Below are positions 34,452 through 43,848 of a stretch of 64,000 nucleotides of DNA, one piece after another. The stretch covers positions 310,001-374,000 of the forward strand of contig CAXXOZ010000018.1 of the NCBI GenBank assembly GCA_963676435.2, read 5' to 3'. The notes under the pieces are model-generated. The model searched no databases and was not told the DNA's origin. It saw nothing but the letters and a program-made list of their open reading frames with translations. Numbering within the stretch: position 1 is the first letter of the stretch; each line of letters opens with the position of its first letter. This DNA comes from CAXXOZ01 sp963676435 (GTDB lineage Bacteria > Bacillota > Clostridia > Lachnospirales > Lachnospiraceae). Both the position numbers and the translations under genes were made by a program.

Positions 34452-35336
34452 ATGACTTTTACTCAAATAAAATATTTTGTGGAGGCTGCAAAATGCTTAA
34501 ATTTTACACAGGCGGCCAAAAGACTTTATGTTACACAACCTACATTAAGTAAACAGATTAATGTTATTGAAAGAGAAACTAATATGATTTTGTTTTTTAG
34601 AGAAGGGAAAAACATAAAGTTAACACCATGTGGGGAAATATTTTATAAAGAAGTTTCTGAATTGCTTTCTAGATATGAAGTAATTCTAAAGAAGGCGCAA
34701 AAATGCAAATAATGGGCTGAAGGGATCCCTGAAAATTGGGGTTTTAGAGGGACATGATGTCAGTCAGGTTTTACCAAAGACTATAAATAATTTTGAAAAA
34801 CTTTATCCAAACATAAAACTTTATTTGGAACGATTTTCTTTTAAAAACCTTATAGAAGCCCTATATAATAATGAACTTGATGCGATTATTACCTATGACT
34901 TTGAAGTGGAGGGGAAGGAAGATTTAGAAAGCATTACTATTGAGGAATGTGAGCCAATTGTAGCAATTTCAAAGTCTAATCCTTTATCTGAAAAAAAAGA
35001 TCTTAAAGTGTCGGATTTGTCCGAAGAACAATTTGTAATTGTTAATCCAGATGAATGTGAGAATGGTGTTAATCTAGTTAAACGAGATATGAATAAATAC
35101 AGTGGTTTTATACCAAAGTTTTATATTGTTGATACTATGGAGAATGCAGTTTTATGGGTTGAAGGAGGAGGCAAATGCGCTGTCTTTAATACAGGAATGA
35201 GAGCATTGTTAACTCTAAGCAAGTAAAGATTATTGAAATGCCCGGATTTCCTGTGATGAAGATTAAATTAGCTTGGAAAATAAAGAACAACAATTTCGCA
35301 TTACCATTTTTGATAGAAAATTTTAATAGAGTTTAA
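34452..35336 (+). pseudogene. LysR-family regulator with two frameshifts
   Basis: The HTH half (34452-34712, FTQAAKRLYVTQPTLSKQI) runs to a stop. The effector half is open from ~34713 to 35226, and a third frame supplies the C-terminus to 35336. Removing one A near 34699-34709 and one AG pair at 35200-35203 restores a continuous 293-residue protein that aligns without gaps to the intact paralogue at 31959. It looks recently inactivated, or is a sequencing problem. The gene lies between thioredoxin and the permease and would have regulated one of them. Confidence 0.82.
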
Positions 35337-35342
35337 TCCATG

Positions 35343-35378
35343 CCTATTGGGAATATATACATTCCCAATAGGTTTTTT
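35343..35378 (+). terminator. Terminator after the broken LysR gene
   Basis: Perfect 12-bp stem (cctattgggaat / attcccaatagg), 6-base loop and six T. Confidence 0.9.
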
Positions 35379-35448
35379 ACATACCTATACTTAAATGATA
35401 AAGTAAATGTATGGTGTGGGTGTGGTTATTAAGAAAGAGGAGGACTTT

Positions 35449-36816
35449 ATGGTTATTGGTATTATTGGTATTGTTGTTGCGTTAGTTTTATTTGCTTTTT
35501 TAGTATATAAAGGATTTAATGTCCTTTATGTTGCACCAATTTGTGTACTACTTGTTGCAATAACAAATGAGATTTCACCCCTTACAGCTTTTACAGCTAC
35601 ATATGTATCAGGGGTTACAAACACTATAGTTGCACTGTTTAGTATTATTTTCCTGGGAGCAATATTTGGGAAAGTTATGCAGGATACGGGAGCTTCTATT
35701 GCTATTTCAAATTTATTCACAAAGAATTTCGTTTTTAAAACAGAAAAAAAAGAATCACAGATTTTGAGAGCAGTTATTTCTGTAGTCGTTATGGGAGGAC
35801 TTTTAACATATGGCGGTGTAGATGCATACACTCAAATCTTTGTTATGTTTCCGATAATTGTAACAATGGTTAAGAAAATGGATTTACCTAGAAAGGTTAT
35901 TCCTTCTTTCTTAGTATTGAATGTTGCATTTATTGCAGCTCCCGGTTCACCACAAATTTATAATATCATAACTCAGGCAGCTTTTGGCATGTCGGGATAT
36001 GAAGGAACAAAAGTAACTTATGGTCTTATTCCAGGTTTGATTGCAGTTGTAATAATTGCAGTTGGGGGAATAATTTTTGCAACATATTTTTCAAGAAAAG
36101 CAGTTCATGGAGGTGAAGGATTTGACTGGGGAAGAATGGAGAAATTCAACCTTGATGAAAATAGAAAAACACCACCACTGATTCTGGCACTTTTGCCGTT
36201 AGTCTTAGTTTTTGTTTTATATACAATCCTAGGTCTTGATATTGCAATTGCTATATCCTCGGCAATAGTATTAGCTCTTATATTAATGAGTGGATACATT
36301 GATAAAGAATCAGAAGTCAAAATCAACAGACTTGGTTTAATTAAGAGAACCTTAAATCATGGAGCTGACAGATTTCCACAGGCAGTTTTACAGTTAACTG
36401 CTCCAGCGGGATTCGCAGCTATTGTTACAATAACTGCAGCATTTGGTCTATTGGTTAATGCAGTTGCAAGTTTAGATATAAATCCAATTATTTTAACTCT
36501 TTTAGCATTAATGATTTTAACTGCAATAACATCAAACCCTATTGCAGCTTTAATGATTGCATTACCTTTGGTTCTTGGTATTTTAGGGGCTAGAGGAGAA
36601 GAAGTAAATGTACCGGCAATATTTAGGGTTGCAGCCTTAGCCGCTACAACATTTGAAACATTACCATTTAATGGTATGCCTTTACTATGTAATATGCTTG
36701 CAGGGACTACACATAAAGAAGCATACAAACCTATTTTTATGCAGACAGTTTTATTTACACTAGTTGGTTCTGTAGTTTGTGCTTTGATTTTCTTAGTATT
36801 TCCTGGAATTTTATAA
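35449..36816 (+). CDS. GntP/CitM-like carboxylate permease
   Basis: A 455-residue inner-membrane protein with ~12 hydrophobic segments. Motifs GGLLTYGGVDAYTQIFVMFPI, NVAFIAAPGSPQIYN and the late LPFNGMPLLCNMLAGTTHKEAY fit the GntP/gluconate-permease-like branch of the ion-transporter superfamily. The substrate is probably an organic acid; gluconate, lactate or an aromatic acid cannot be distinguished. The start at 35449 follows AGGAGG (35438-35443), whereas an earlier frame start at 35407 has no ribosome binding site. A terminator follows. Confidence 0.75.
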   Translation: MVIGIIGIVVALVLFAFLVYKGFNVLYVAPICVLLVAITNEISPLTAFTATYVSGVTNTIVALFSIIFLGAIFGKVMQDTGASIAISNLFTKNFVFKTEKKESQILRAVISVVVMGGLLTYGGVDAYTQIFVMFPIIVTMVKKMDLPRKVIPSFLVLNVAFIAAPGSPQIYNIITQAAFGMSGYEGTKVTYGLIPGLIAVVIIAVGGIIFATYFSRKAVHGGEGFDWGRMEKFNLDENRKTPPLILALLPLVLVFVLYTILGLDIAIAISSAIVLALILMSGYIDKESEVKINRLGLIKRTLNHGADRFPQAVLQLTAPAGFAAIVTITAAFGLLVNAVASLDINPIILTLLALMILTAITSNPIAALMIALPLVLGILGARGEEVNVPAIFRVAALAATTFETLPFNGMPLLCNMLAGTTHKEAYKPIFMQTVLFTLVGSVVCALIFLVFPGIL

Positions 36817-36850
36817 ATAAATTTATCAACCATCAAACCTACATTTATAT

Positions 36851-36885
36851 AAAAAGGTGCCCTGATTTTCATAGGTGCCTTTTTT
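36851..36885 (+). terminator. Terminator after the permease gene
   Basis: aaaaaggtgcc pairs with ggtgccttttt (two G-U pairs), ending in a T-run. Confidence 0.75.
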
Positions 36886-36886
36886 C

Positions 36887-36914
36887 TTGAATAAAAAAGA
36901 AAATAGGTTATAAT
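36887..36914 (+). promoter_or_regulatory. Promoter of the GH1/nitrilase pair
   Basis: TTGAAT (36887-36892), a 16-base spacer and TATAAT (36909-36914), 38 bases before the start codon. Confidence 0.6.
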
Positions 36915-36952
36915 AATATGTATTGATAAATTAAGTAATTGGAGGAATTTAG

Positions 36953-38315
36953 ATGTCATTTAGTAAGGAATTTTTATGGGGAGCTGCATCAGCGGCTCAT
37001 CAGGTAGAAGGAGCCTATAAAGAAGATGGAAAAGGTCTAGGAGTATGGGATTATTATGGTCATGAGAAGGGGCGAATTGCTAAAGGTGAAAATGCAGATA
37101 TAGCATGTGATCATTATCATAGATTTAAAGATGATATTCAATTAATGAAAAAAATTGGTTTAAAAAGCTATAGGTTTTCTATAAGCTGGCCTAGAGTTTT
37201 ACCTGAAGGAACGGGGAAAGTAAATGAAAAAGGCTTACAGTTTTTATTCTGATTTAGTTGATGAATTGTTGGCGGCAGGTATTGAACCATTAGTTACACT
37301 GCATCACTGGAATTATCCTATGGAACTATATAAAAAAGGTGGTTGGAAAAGTGATGAAAGTCCAGAATGGTTTGCAGAATTTACAAAATTAATTGTAGAT
37401 AAACTATCAGACAGAGTAAAATACTGGATGACATTTAATGAATTTCAAATGTTTATAGGACTTGGATATAGAGTTGGCGTTATGGCACCATTTGAAACAA
37501 ATGATGAAGAGACAATGATAAAAATGAGCGTAAATGTTTTTAAAGCTCATGGAAAAGCTGTTAGCATAATCAGAAAATATTCAAAGCAAAAAGCGATAAT
37601 AGGTATGGCACCAACAGGAGATGTATATTTGCCAAAAAATAATACACCTGAGGAAGTTGAAATAGCAAGAGAAAAATCCTTTGGATTTACACCTGCATTT
37701 ATGGGAAATTCATGGTGGGCAGATCCTATTATGCTAGGAAAGTTTCCAGAAGTATATGTTAAGGAATATGGCAGCCTTTTACCTGAGTTATCAAAGGACG
37801 AATGGGCTGAAATATCTCAAGAGTTAGATTTCTTTGGATATAATGCATATCAGGGAACTAATGATTATCCATTACCAGAAGATTGTTATGGAGCTTATGA
37901 ATATCAGGGTTCTCCAAGAACCACCATGGGATGGAATATTACTCCAGAGGCGTTATATTGGTCATCAAAGTTTTTGTATGAAAGATATAAAAAACCTATT
38001 ATGATCACAGAAAATGGGATGGCTAGTGCAGACTGGGTGGCGCTAGATGGAAAAGTGCATGATCCTAATAGAATAGACTTTTTAAATAGATATTTATTGG
38101 AACTTGAAAAAGCTATAGATGAAGGCATTCCTGTGATAGGTTATCAGCAGTGGTCGATTATGGATAATTATGAATGGGCACATGGGTACCAAATGAGATT
38201 TGGTTTGATTTATGTGGATTATCAAACCCAAGCTAGGGTTTTAAAAGATTCAGCATACTGGTATTCAAATGTTATAAAAACTAATGGTGAGAGTTTAAGA
38301 GACTACTTAAAATAA
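36953..38315 (+). pseudogene. Glycoside hydrolase family 1 beta-glucosidase, frameshifted
   Basis: The first frame (36953-37252) carries the GH1 start FLWGAASAAHQVEGAY and runs to VNEKGLQF before leaving frame. The second frame carries YSDLVDELLAAGIEP to the end, including the acid/base MTFNEFQ (usually TFNEP) and the nucleophile motif ITENGM. Removing one T from the run at 37241-37245 restores a 453-residue enzyme of normal length. It would hydrolyse beta-glucosides, possibly plant phenolic glucosides, in the cytoplasm. RBS TTGGAGGA. Confidence 0.88.
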
Positions 38316-38328
38316 TGAAGGTGATATT

Positions 38329-39123
38329 ATGAAGATAGCTTTAGCTCAAAACAAAATAATTTATGGTGAAAAAGAAAAAAACTTAGAAAATGCATTATAC
38401 TTAATTGAAAAAGCAAAAAAGGAAAAAGTAGATGCAATTTTCTTTCCGGAAATGAGTATGGTGGGCGCTAGTGTCCATAAAGATATAGCTGAAAACGAAA
38501 AGCTTTTTGATTCTTTTGGAGAAACTCAGACCGTTGATTATTTTTCTAAATTAGCTAGAGAAATGAATATTTATATAGGCATAGGTTGGGGCAGAAAACT
38601 AGAAGAAAAAGGTGAAAACAGATACACTATAATTAACAACAAAGGTGAAAGTATTTTAGATTATGGAAAGATCCATCCATTTTCTTATGGGAATGAGGGA
38701 ATAAGCTTTAAGGGTGCAGATAGTATTTTTACATGTAAAATAAAAGAATTTAGAGTAGGTGTAGCAATCTGCTATGATCTAAGGTTTCCAGAAATATTTA
38801 CATATTTGTCAGAAAAAGCCGACTTAATTGTGGTTCCTGCAAACTGGCCATATGCTAGAAGGGATGCTTGGGAAACTCTTATAAAAGCGAGAGCAATAGA
38901 AAATCAGGCATATTTTGCAGGGATAAATGTATCTGGTACTATGGATAATATTATATATAATGGTGGAAGTCTTTTAGTTAATCCTTTGGGTGAGTTTTTA
39001 GCAAAAGGTGGAAAAGATGAAGAATTAATTGTTTTTGATATAAAAAATGATACAGATACCTTCAGAGAAAAATTTCCAGTTAGGAAAGATCGAAGAAAGG
39101 ACCTGTATCGAGAGTTTTTATGA
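38329..39123 (+). CDS. Carbon-nitrogen hydrolase (nitrilase superfamily, amidase-like)
   Basis: A 264-residue protein with the Glu-Lys-Cys triad of the superfamily: FFPEMSMVG (Glu), YGKIHPFSYG (Lys) and VAICYDLRFPE (Cys). Length and motifs fit omega-amidase/carbamoylase-like branches rather than true nitrilases. It is 13 bases after the GH1 gene and presumably co-transcribed. Substrate unknown. Confidence 0.85.
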   Translation: MKIALAQNKIIYGEKEKNLENALYLIEKAKKEKVDAIFFPEMSMVGASVHKDIAENEKLFDSFGETQTVDYFSKLAREMNIYIGIGWGRKLEEKGENRYTIINNKGESILDYGKIHPFSYGNEGISFKGADSIFTCKIKEFRVGVAICYDLRFPEIFTYLSEKADLIVVPANWPYARRDAWETLIKARAIENQAYFAGINVSGTMDNIIYNGGSLLVNPLGEFLAKGGKDEELIVFDIKNDTDTFREKFPVRKDRRKDLYREFL

Positions 39124-39176
39124 AAGATAAATATTAACAATAAACTATTTAATAATGAAAATATCGCTATAAAATA

Positions 39177-39205
39177 TTGCTTTTTAAACTTTTTTTAAGT
39201 ATAAT
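39177..39205 (+). promoter_or_regulatory. Promoter of the cobalamin operon
   Basis: TTGCTT (39177-39182), a 17-base spacer and a perfect TATAAT (39200-39205). Initiation near 39212 would place the transcript start just before the riboswitch. Confidence 0.6.
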
Positions 39206-39233
39206 ACAATAGCAAAAGTTAATACTGAAAACT

Positions 39234-39392
39234 AAAGTGCCCATTTAGGGAGAATAGGAAAGATAGGTGAAAATCCTACACGGACCCGCCACTGTAAGCG
39301 AATAATTATTTTTATTGATACCACTGAATTGATTTTGGGAAGGTTAAAAATAGTGTTGAAACGTAAGTCAGGAGACCTGCTTTAAGCATTTT
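39234..39392 (+). promoter_or_regulatory. Cobalamin (adenosylcobalamin-type) riboswitch
   Basis: Closing helix aaagtgc (39234-39240) with gcatttt (39386-39392). Inside lie the conserved ggtgaaaatcctacacgg and cccgccactgt segments and the B12 box taagtcaggagacctgc at 39364-39380. It binds coenzyme B12 and should switch off the downstream cobalamin-biosynthesis operon when B12 is plentiful. Confidence 0.95.
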
Positions 39393-39443
39393 CATTAAAA
39401 CCGCGTGGAATCGGATTTAAGTTTATAGACTGCAAAAACGGAG

Positions 39444-39471
39444 CAGTAACCTAAAAGGTTACTGTTTTTTT
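39444..39471 (+). terminator. Riboswitch-controlled terminator
   Basis: 9-bp stem cagtaacct/aggttactg with loop aaa and a T-run. An alternative pairing, actgc (39429-39433) with gcagt (39443-39447), would disrupt the 5' arm and can serve as antiterminator. Confidence 0.85.
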
Positions 39472-39494
39472 ACTTTTTGATGAAAAGGGAAATT

Positions 39495-40643
39495 ATGAAA
39501 AACGGATTAGAAGACAAATATATTATAAAAAATAATAAAAAGCTCTATTTCGGATACACAACCGGAAGTTGTGCAGCGGCTGCTACAAAAGCAGCAACTA
39601 TAATGCTTTTTACCGGAAAAAAGGTGGAAAGTATTCAGTTAATGACTCCTAAAGGAATAATGCTGACACTTTCAGTTTTAGAAATTCAGATAACAAAAGA
39701 TTATGTAAAATGCGCTGTTAAAAAATTCAGTGGTGATGATCCTGATGTGACTGACGGAATAATGGTTTATTCCAAAGTTTCAAAAAACAGCGAAAACACT
39801 TTTTTCATTGATGGCGGTGTTGGGGTTGGAAGAGTCACAAAAAAAGGACTGGAACAGCCGGTTGGAAATGCAGCTATAAACAGGGTGCCAAGAGAAATGA
39901 TACTTAACTGTGTTAAGGAAGTTATACATGATTTTGAATACTTTGGAGGAATAGATGTAGAAATCAGTATTCCAGAGGGTGTGGAAATAGCCAGAAAAAC
40001 TTTTAATCCGAGACTTGGTATAGAAGGTGGAATATCCGTACTTGGAACAAGTGGAATAGTGGAACCAATGAGTGAGGCAGCCTTAATTGACAGTATCAGG
40101 TTTGAAATGAAAATGAGGGTAGCTCAGGGAAGTGAATATTTAATAATTACTCCTGGAAATTATGGAAGTGGATTTACCCTTGAAAATTTTGATGTAGACG
40201 AAAAATTTCTTGTTAAATGTTCAAACTATATTGGAGAAGCAATTGATATAGCATTAGAACTTGGTGTAAAAGGAATATTATTTATAAGCCATATAGGTAA
40301 ATTTATAAAAATTGCAGGTGGAATAATGAATACACATTCATCATTTGCAGATTCAAGGATGGAAATATTTATGGCAAACGCTATAAATGCGGGAGCGGAT
40401 TTAGAGATTGCTAAAGAGATTTTAAAATGTGGTACCACAGATGAAGCTATATCAATGATAAAAGATACAGAAATATATGAAGCAACATTTGAAAATATAA
40501 TAGGAAAAGTTAAATATTACATAGATAAAAGAGCTCAGGAAGAAATTGATATTTCGTTAATAGTTTTCTCGAACGAGTATGGAGAGCTGGGCAGAACAAA
40601 GAACGTAGATGAAATACTAAGCAGAATTAAGGAGAAAAACTAA
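39495..40643 (+). CDS. cbiD: Cobalt-precorrin-5B (C1)-methyltransferase
   Basis: A 382-residue enzyme with the CbiD signature GYTTGSCAAAATKAA and the glycine-rich IDGGVGVGRVTKKGL. It methylates C1 during anaerobic corrin-ring formation. The start at 39495 follows AAAGGGA; in-frame starts at 39477 and 39480 lie almost on the terminator's T-run and have no ribosome binding site. It is the first gene of an eleven-gene operon under the cobalamin riboswitch, and its stop overlaps the next start. Confidence 0.95.
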   Translation: MKNGLEDKYIIKNNKKLYFGYTTGSCAAAATKAATIMLFTGKKVESIQLMTPKGIMLTLSVLEIQITKDYVKCAVKKFSGDDPDVTDGIMVYSKVSKNSENTFFIDGGVGVGRVTKKGLEQPVGNAAINRVPREMILNCVKEVIHDFEYFGGIDVEISIPEGVEIARKTFNPRLGIEGGISVLGTSGIVEPMSEAALIDSIRFEMKMRVAQGSEYLIITPGNYGSGFTLENFDVDEKFLVKCSNYIGEAIDIALELGVKGILFISHIGKFIKIAGGIMNTHSSFADSRMEIFMANAINAGADLEIAKEILKCGTTDEAISMIKDTEIYEATFENIIGKVKYYIDKRAQEEIDISLIVFSNEYGELGRTKNVDEILSRIKEKN

Positions 40644-41341
40644 TGAGCACAAAACTTTACGGCGTAGGCGTTGGACCCGGTGACCCAGAATTATTAACAT
40701 TAAAAGCAGTGAGAATAATTAATGAAGCACAGGTTATTGTAGTACCAGCTGAAAATGTAGAAGATAGCATTGCATACAAAATAGCAATCAGTATTATAAA
40801 AGATCCTGAACAAAAAGAATTTGTAAGTGTTTCAATGCCAATGACAAAAGATAAACAAGTTTTGGAAGAAAAACATAAAAATGCCGCACTGGAAATTATT
40901 GAGTTTCTAAAACAGGGCAAAAATGTAGCCTTCTTAACACTAGGAGACCCGACAGTTTATTCAACATATATCTATGTCCACAAAATAGTAAATGACATGG
41001 GTTATGAAACTGAAATTATAAGCGGAATAACTTCATTTTGTGCAGTATCTGCAGTACTTAATCAGGGCCTTGTGGAAAAAGACGAAGTATTACATGTAAT
41101 ACCTTCTTCATATAATATTGAAGATTCTATAGAGCTTTCAGGTACAAAAGTCTTAATGAAAGCAGGGAAGAAGCTTCCCCAAGTTAAAAAGAGAATCAGA
41201 GATTTAGATTCCAGAATAATGATGGTAGAAAACTGTGGTATGGATACACAGAAAATATATAGAAACATTGACGAAATCAATGAAGAAGCAGGATATTATT
41301 CATTGATAATAGTAAAAGACAAAGAAGGGACAGGTGAATAA
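40643..41341 (+). CDS. cbiL: Precorrin-2 / cobalt-factor II C20-methyltransferase
   Basis: A 232-residue SAM-dependent tetrapyrrole methylase: LYGVGVGPGDPELLTLKAVR near the N-terminus, FLTLGDPTVYSTY and SGITSFCAVSAVL. It adds the C20 methyl group in corrin synthesis. The TAATG overlap with cbiD indicates coupled translation. Confidence 0.93.
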   Translation: MSTKLYGVGVGPGDPELLTLKAVRIINEAQVIVVPAENVEDSIAYKIAISIIKDPEQKEFVSVSMPMTKDKQVLEEKHKNAALEIIEFLKQGKNVAFLTLGDPTVYSTYIYVHKIVNDMGYETEIISGITSFCAVSAVLNQGLVEKDEVLHVIPSSYNIEDSIELSGTKVLMKAGKKLPQVKKRIRDLDSRIMMVENCGMDTQKIYRNIDEINEEAGYYSLIIVKDKEGTGE

Positions 41342-41342
41342 T

Positions 41343-42101
41343 ATGGTACATTTTGTAGGTGCAGGAAGCGGAGCTGCTGATTTAATAACAATAAGAGGAA
41401 AAAATCATCTCGAAAATGCTGATATAATTATTTATGCAGGATCACTGGTAAATCCTGAACTTTTAAATTATAAAAAAGAAGACTGCGAAGTATATAACAG
41501 TGCAACAATGACTCTTGAAGAAGTAATTGAAGTAATGGTTCAAGCAGAAAAAGAAAATAAATATATTGTAAGACTTCATACAGGAGATTCAAGTATATAT
41601 GGAGCCACAAGAGAGCAGATTGATTTATTAGACAAAGAAGGAATCAAATATGACACTACTCCTGGTGTAAGCTCATTCTGTGGTGCAGCATCATCACTTA
41701 ATTTAGAGTATACACTTCCAAGTGTTTCGCAGAGCGTAATCATAACAAGAATGGAAGGAAGAACTCCGGTTCCTGAAAAAGAAAGTATTCAGTCTTTTGC
41801 AAGTCACGACGCAACAATGGTAATTTTCTTAAGTACCGGTATGTTAGAAGAACTTTCAAAAAGATTAATTGAAGGTGGATATAAAGCAGATACACCGGCA
41901 GCTATTGTTTACAAAGCTACTTGGGATGACGAAAAGAAATTTATTTGTACTGTTGATACACTTGCCAAAACAGCTAAAGAGCATAACATTACAAAAACAG
42001 CTTTAATAATCGTGGGTGACGTTATTACACATACAAGCTATATAAGAAGTGAACTTTATAATCCTGCTTTTGAAACTGAATTTAGAAAAGCAACAAAATA
42101 G
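41343..42101 (+). CDS. cbiF: Cobalt-precorrin-4 C11-methyltransferase
   Basis: A 252-residue methylase with MVHFVGAGSGAADLITIRG, LHTGDSSIYGA and PGVSSFCGAASSL. It follows cbiL by one base. The ATG at 41343 is preferred over the GTG at 41334 because it gives the usual MVHFVGAG start. It acts with CbiG and CbiH in ring contraction. Confidence 0.94.
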   Translation: MVHFVGAGSGAADLITIRGKNHLENADIIIYAGSLVNPELLNYKKEDCEVYNSATMTLEEVIEVMVQAEKENKYIVRLHTGDSSIYGATREQIDLLDKEGIKYDTTPGVSSFCGAASSLNLEYTLPSVSQSVIITRMEGRTPVPEKESIQSFASHDATMVIFLSTGMLEELSKRLIEGGYKADTPAAIVYKATWDDEKKFICTVDTLAKTAKEHNITKTALIIVGDVITHTSYIRSELYNPAFETEFRKATK

Positions 42102-42110
42102 GAGCTGTCT

Positions 42111-43124
42111 ATGAAAGTAGCCATTATCAGTTTTACTAATAAAGGAACTTTATTAAGAGAAAAAATAAATGCTTACCTAAATAATCAGGGGGATGAGATT
42201 GTTTCTTCTATTGATGGAAGAGATAAAGAAATTCCACTTAAAGAATGGACTAAGAGCGGTTTTGAAAAATGCGATTTTCTAATATTTATCGGAGCTTGTG
42301 CAATTGCAGTAAGAAGTATTGCCCCATTCCTTAAAAGTAAAAAAGAAGATCTAGGTGTTTTAGTTATTGATGAACAGGGTAAATATATAATACCTGTATT
42401 GTCAGGACACATTGGAGGAGCAAATGAATTTGCCCTTAATCTTGCGGGAGAATTCAACTCAGTTCCTATAATAACTACAGCAACTGACATAAATAATAAA
42501 TTTGCAGTAGATGTATTTGCAACCAAAAACAATCTTTATATAAGCGATATGAAGGTGGCAAAAGACATATCAGCCGCAGTCCTTGATAATAAGACTATAG
42601 GACTTAGAAGTGAACTTGATATAAGTGGAAATATTCCTAATGAAATTGAAGTTGGTGCTGAAACTGATCTAGGTATTTACATTGGAATAAAAGAAGAAAA
42701 ACCGTTTAAGGAAACCCTAAATCTTATTCCCAAAATAGTAACCCTGGGAATAGGTTGCAGGAAAGACACACCAAAGAAAAATATTGAGGCAGCAGTTTTA
42801 GAAACCTTAAAGGAAAATAACATTTCACTTATAAGCGTAAAAAACTTGGCAAGCATAGATTTAAAAGAAAATGAAAAGGGAATACTTGATTTTTCTTCTG
42901 AATATAACATAGATTTTGTAACATTTAGTTCAGATGAACTTAAAAATGTCGAAGGTGAATTTAGTGAATCTGAATTCGTTGATAAAATCACCGGAGTATC
43001 CTGTGTATGCGAACGAGCAGCTGTTAAAGGAAGTGACTCTGGGGAGATTTTAGTAAAGAAGACAATAAAATACAGTGTAACCGTTGCAGTTGCACGTAAA
43101 AATAGGAGCGTGAATTTTGAGTAA
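42111..43124 (+). CDS. cbiG: Cobalt-precorrin-5A hydrolase
   Basis: A 337-residue CbiG: N-terminal domain with FIGACAIAVRSIAPFL and VLSGHIGGANEFA, and a C-terminal domain starting TLGIGCRKDTPKKNIEAAV. It opens the delta-lactone and releases acetaldehyde, the step defining the anaerobic, early-cobalt pathway. RBS GGAG. It overlaps cbiH by eight bases. Confidence 0.94.
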   Translation: MKVAIISFTNKGTLLREKINAYLNNQGDEIVSSIDGRDKEIPLKEWTKSGFEKCDFLIFIGACAIAVRSIAPFLKSKKEDLGVLVIDEQGKYIIPVLSGHIGGANEFALNLAGEFNSVPIITTATDINNKFAVDVFATKNNLYISDMKVAKDISAAVLDNKTIGLRSELDISGNIPNEIEVGAETDLGIYIGIKEEKPFKETLNLIPKIVTLGIGCRKDTPKKNIEAAVLETLKENNISLISVKNLASIDLKENEKGILDFSSEYNIDFVTFSSDELKNVEGEFSESEFVDKITGVSCVCERAAVKGSDSGEILVKKTIKYSVTVAVARKNRSVNFE

Positions 43125-43848
43125 AATATATGTAGTAGGTATCGGCCCAGGAGAATATGAATATTTAACATTAGAAGCAAAAAGCACATTGGAGAACTGT
43201 GATGTAATAGTAGGATATACAGTTTACGTAGATTTAGTAAAAAATGCATTTCCAGGAAAAGAATTCATCACAACCCCAATGAAAAAAGAAGTATTAAGAT
43301 GCGAAATGGCATTTGAAGAAGCAAACAAAGGCAAAACTGTTGCCATGATCTGTAGTGGTGATGCAGGTGTTTATGGAATGAGCGGTCTTATGCTTGAAAT
43401 AGGCGAAAGATATCCTGATATAGAAGTTGAAAACGTATGTGGAGTTTCAGCTGTTATCAGTGGGGCAGGGCTTTTAGGAGCACCACTTATACATGACTTT
43501 GCAGTAATAAGTTTAAGCGACCTTTTAACACCTTGGGAAAAAATAGAAAAAAGAATCGATGCAGCAGCAAGTGCAGATTTTGTTATGTGTTTTTATAACC
43601 CATCAAGTAAAAAGCGTCATGATTATCTTAAAAAAGCATGTGAAATTATATTAAAACATGCAAGACCTGATACGGTTTGTGGTTTTGCCAAAAATATTGG
43701 TAGAGAAGATGAATACTCAAAAATTCTTACTTTAGAAGAACTAAAAGATACTCAGGTTGATATGTTTACTACAGTTTTCATTGGTAACTCTCAGACAAAG
43801 AATATTAAAAATAAAATGGTAACACCTAGAGGATATATTTATGAATAA
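43117..43848 (+). CDS. cbiH: Cobalt-factor III / precorrin-3B C17-methyltransferase
   Basis: A 243-residue methylase with IYVVGIGPGEYEYLTLEA, MICSGDAGVYGMSGL and the family-typical FYNPSSKKRHDYL. The start is TTG at 43117 inside the end of cbiG, with GGAGCG upstream. It performs the ring-contracting C17 methylation. The stop overlaps the start of the next gene by eight bases. Confidence 0.94.
   Translation: MSKIYVVGIGPGEYEYLTLEAKSTLENCDVIVGYTVYVDLVKNAFPGKEFITTPMKKEVLRCEMAFEEANKGKTVAMICSGDAGVYGMSGLMLEIGERYPDIEVENVCGVSAVISGAGLLGAPLIHDFAVISLSDLLTPWEKIEKRIDAAASADFVMCFYNPSSKKRHDYLKKACEIILKHARPDTVCGFAKNIGREDEYSKILTLEELKDTQVDMFTTVFIGNSQTKNIKNKMVTPRGYIYE

Noticed and set aside
36357..36959. 200-codon minus-strand frame opposite the permease gene
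   Set aside because: Reverse-strand shadow of a hydrophobic protein. It crosses the permease terminator and the next start, which a real gene would not be expected to do.
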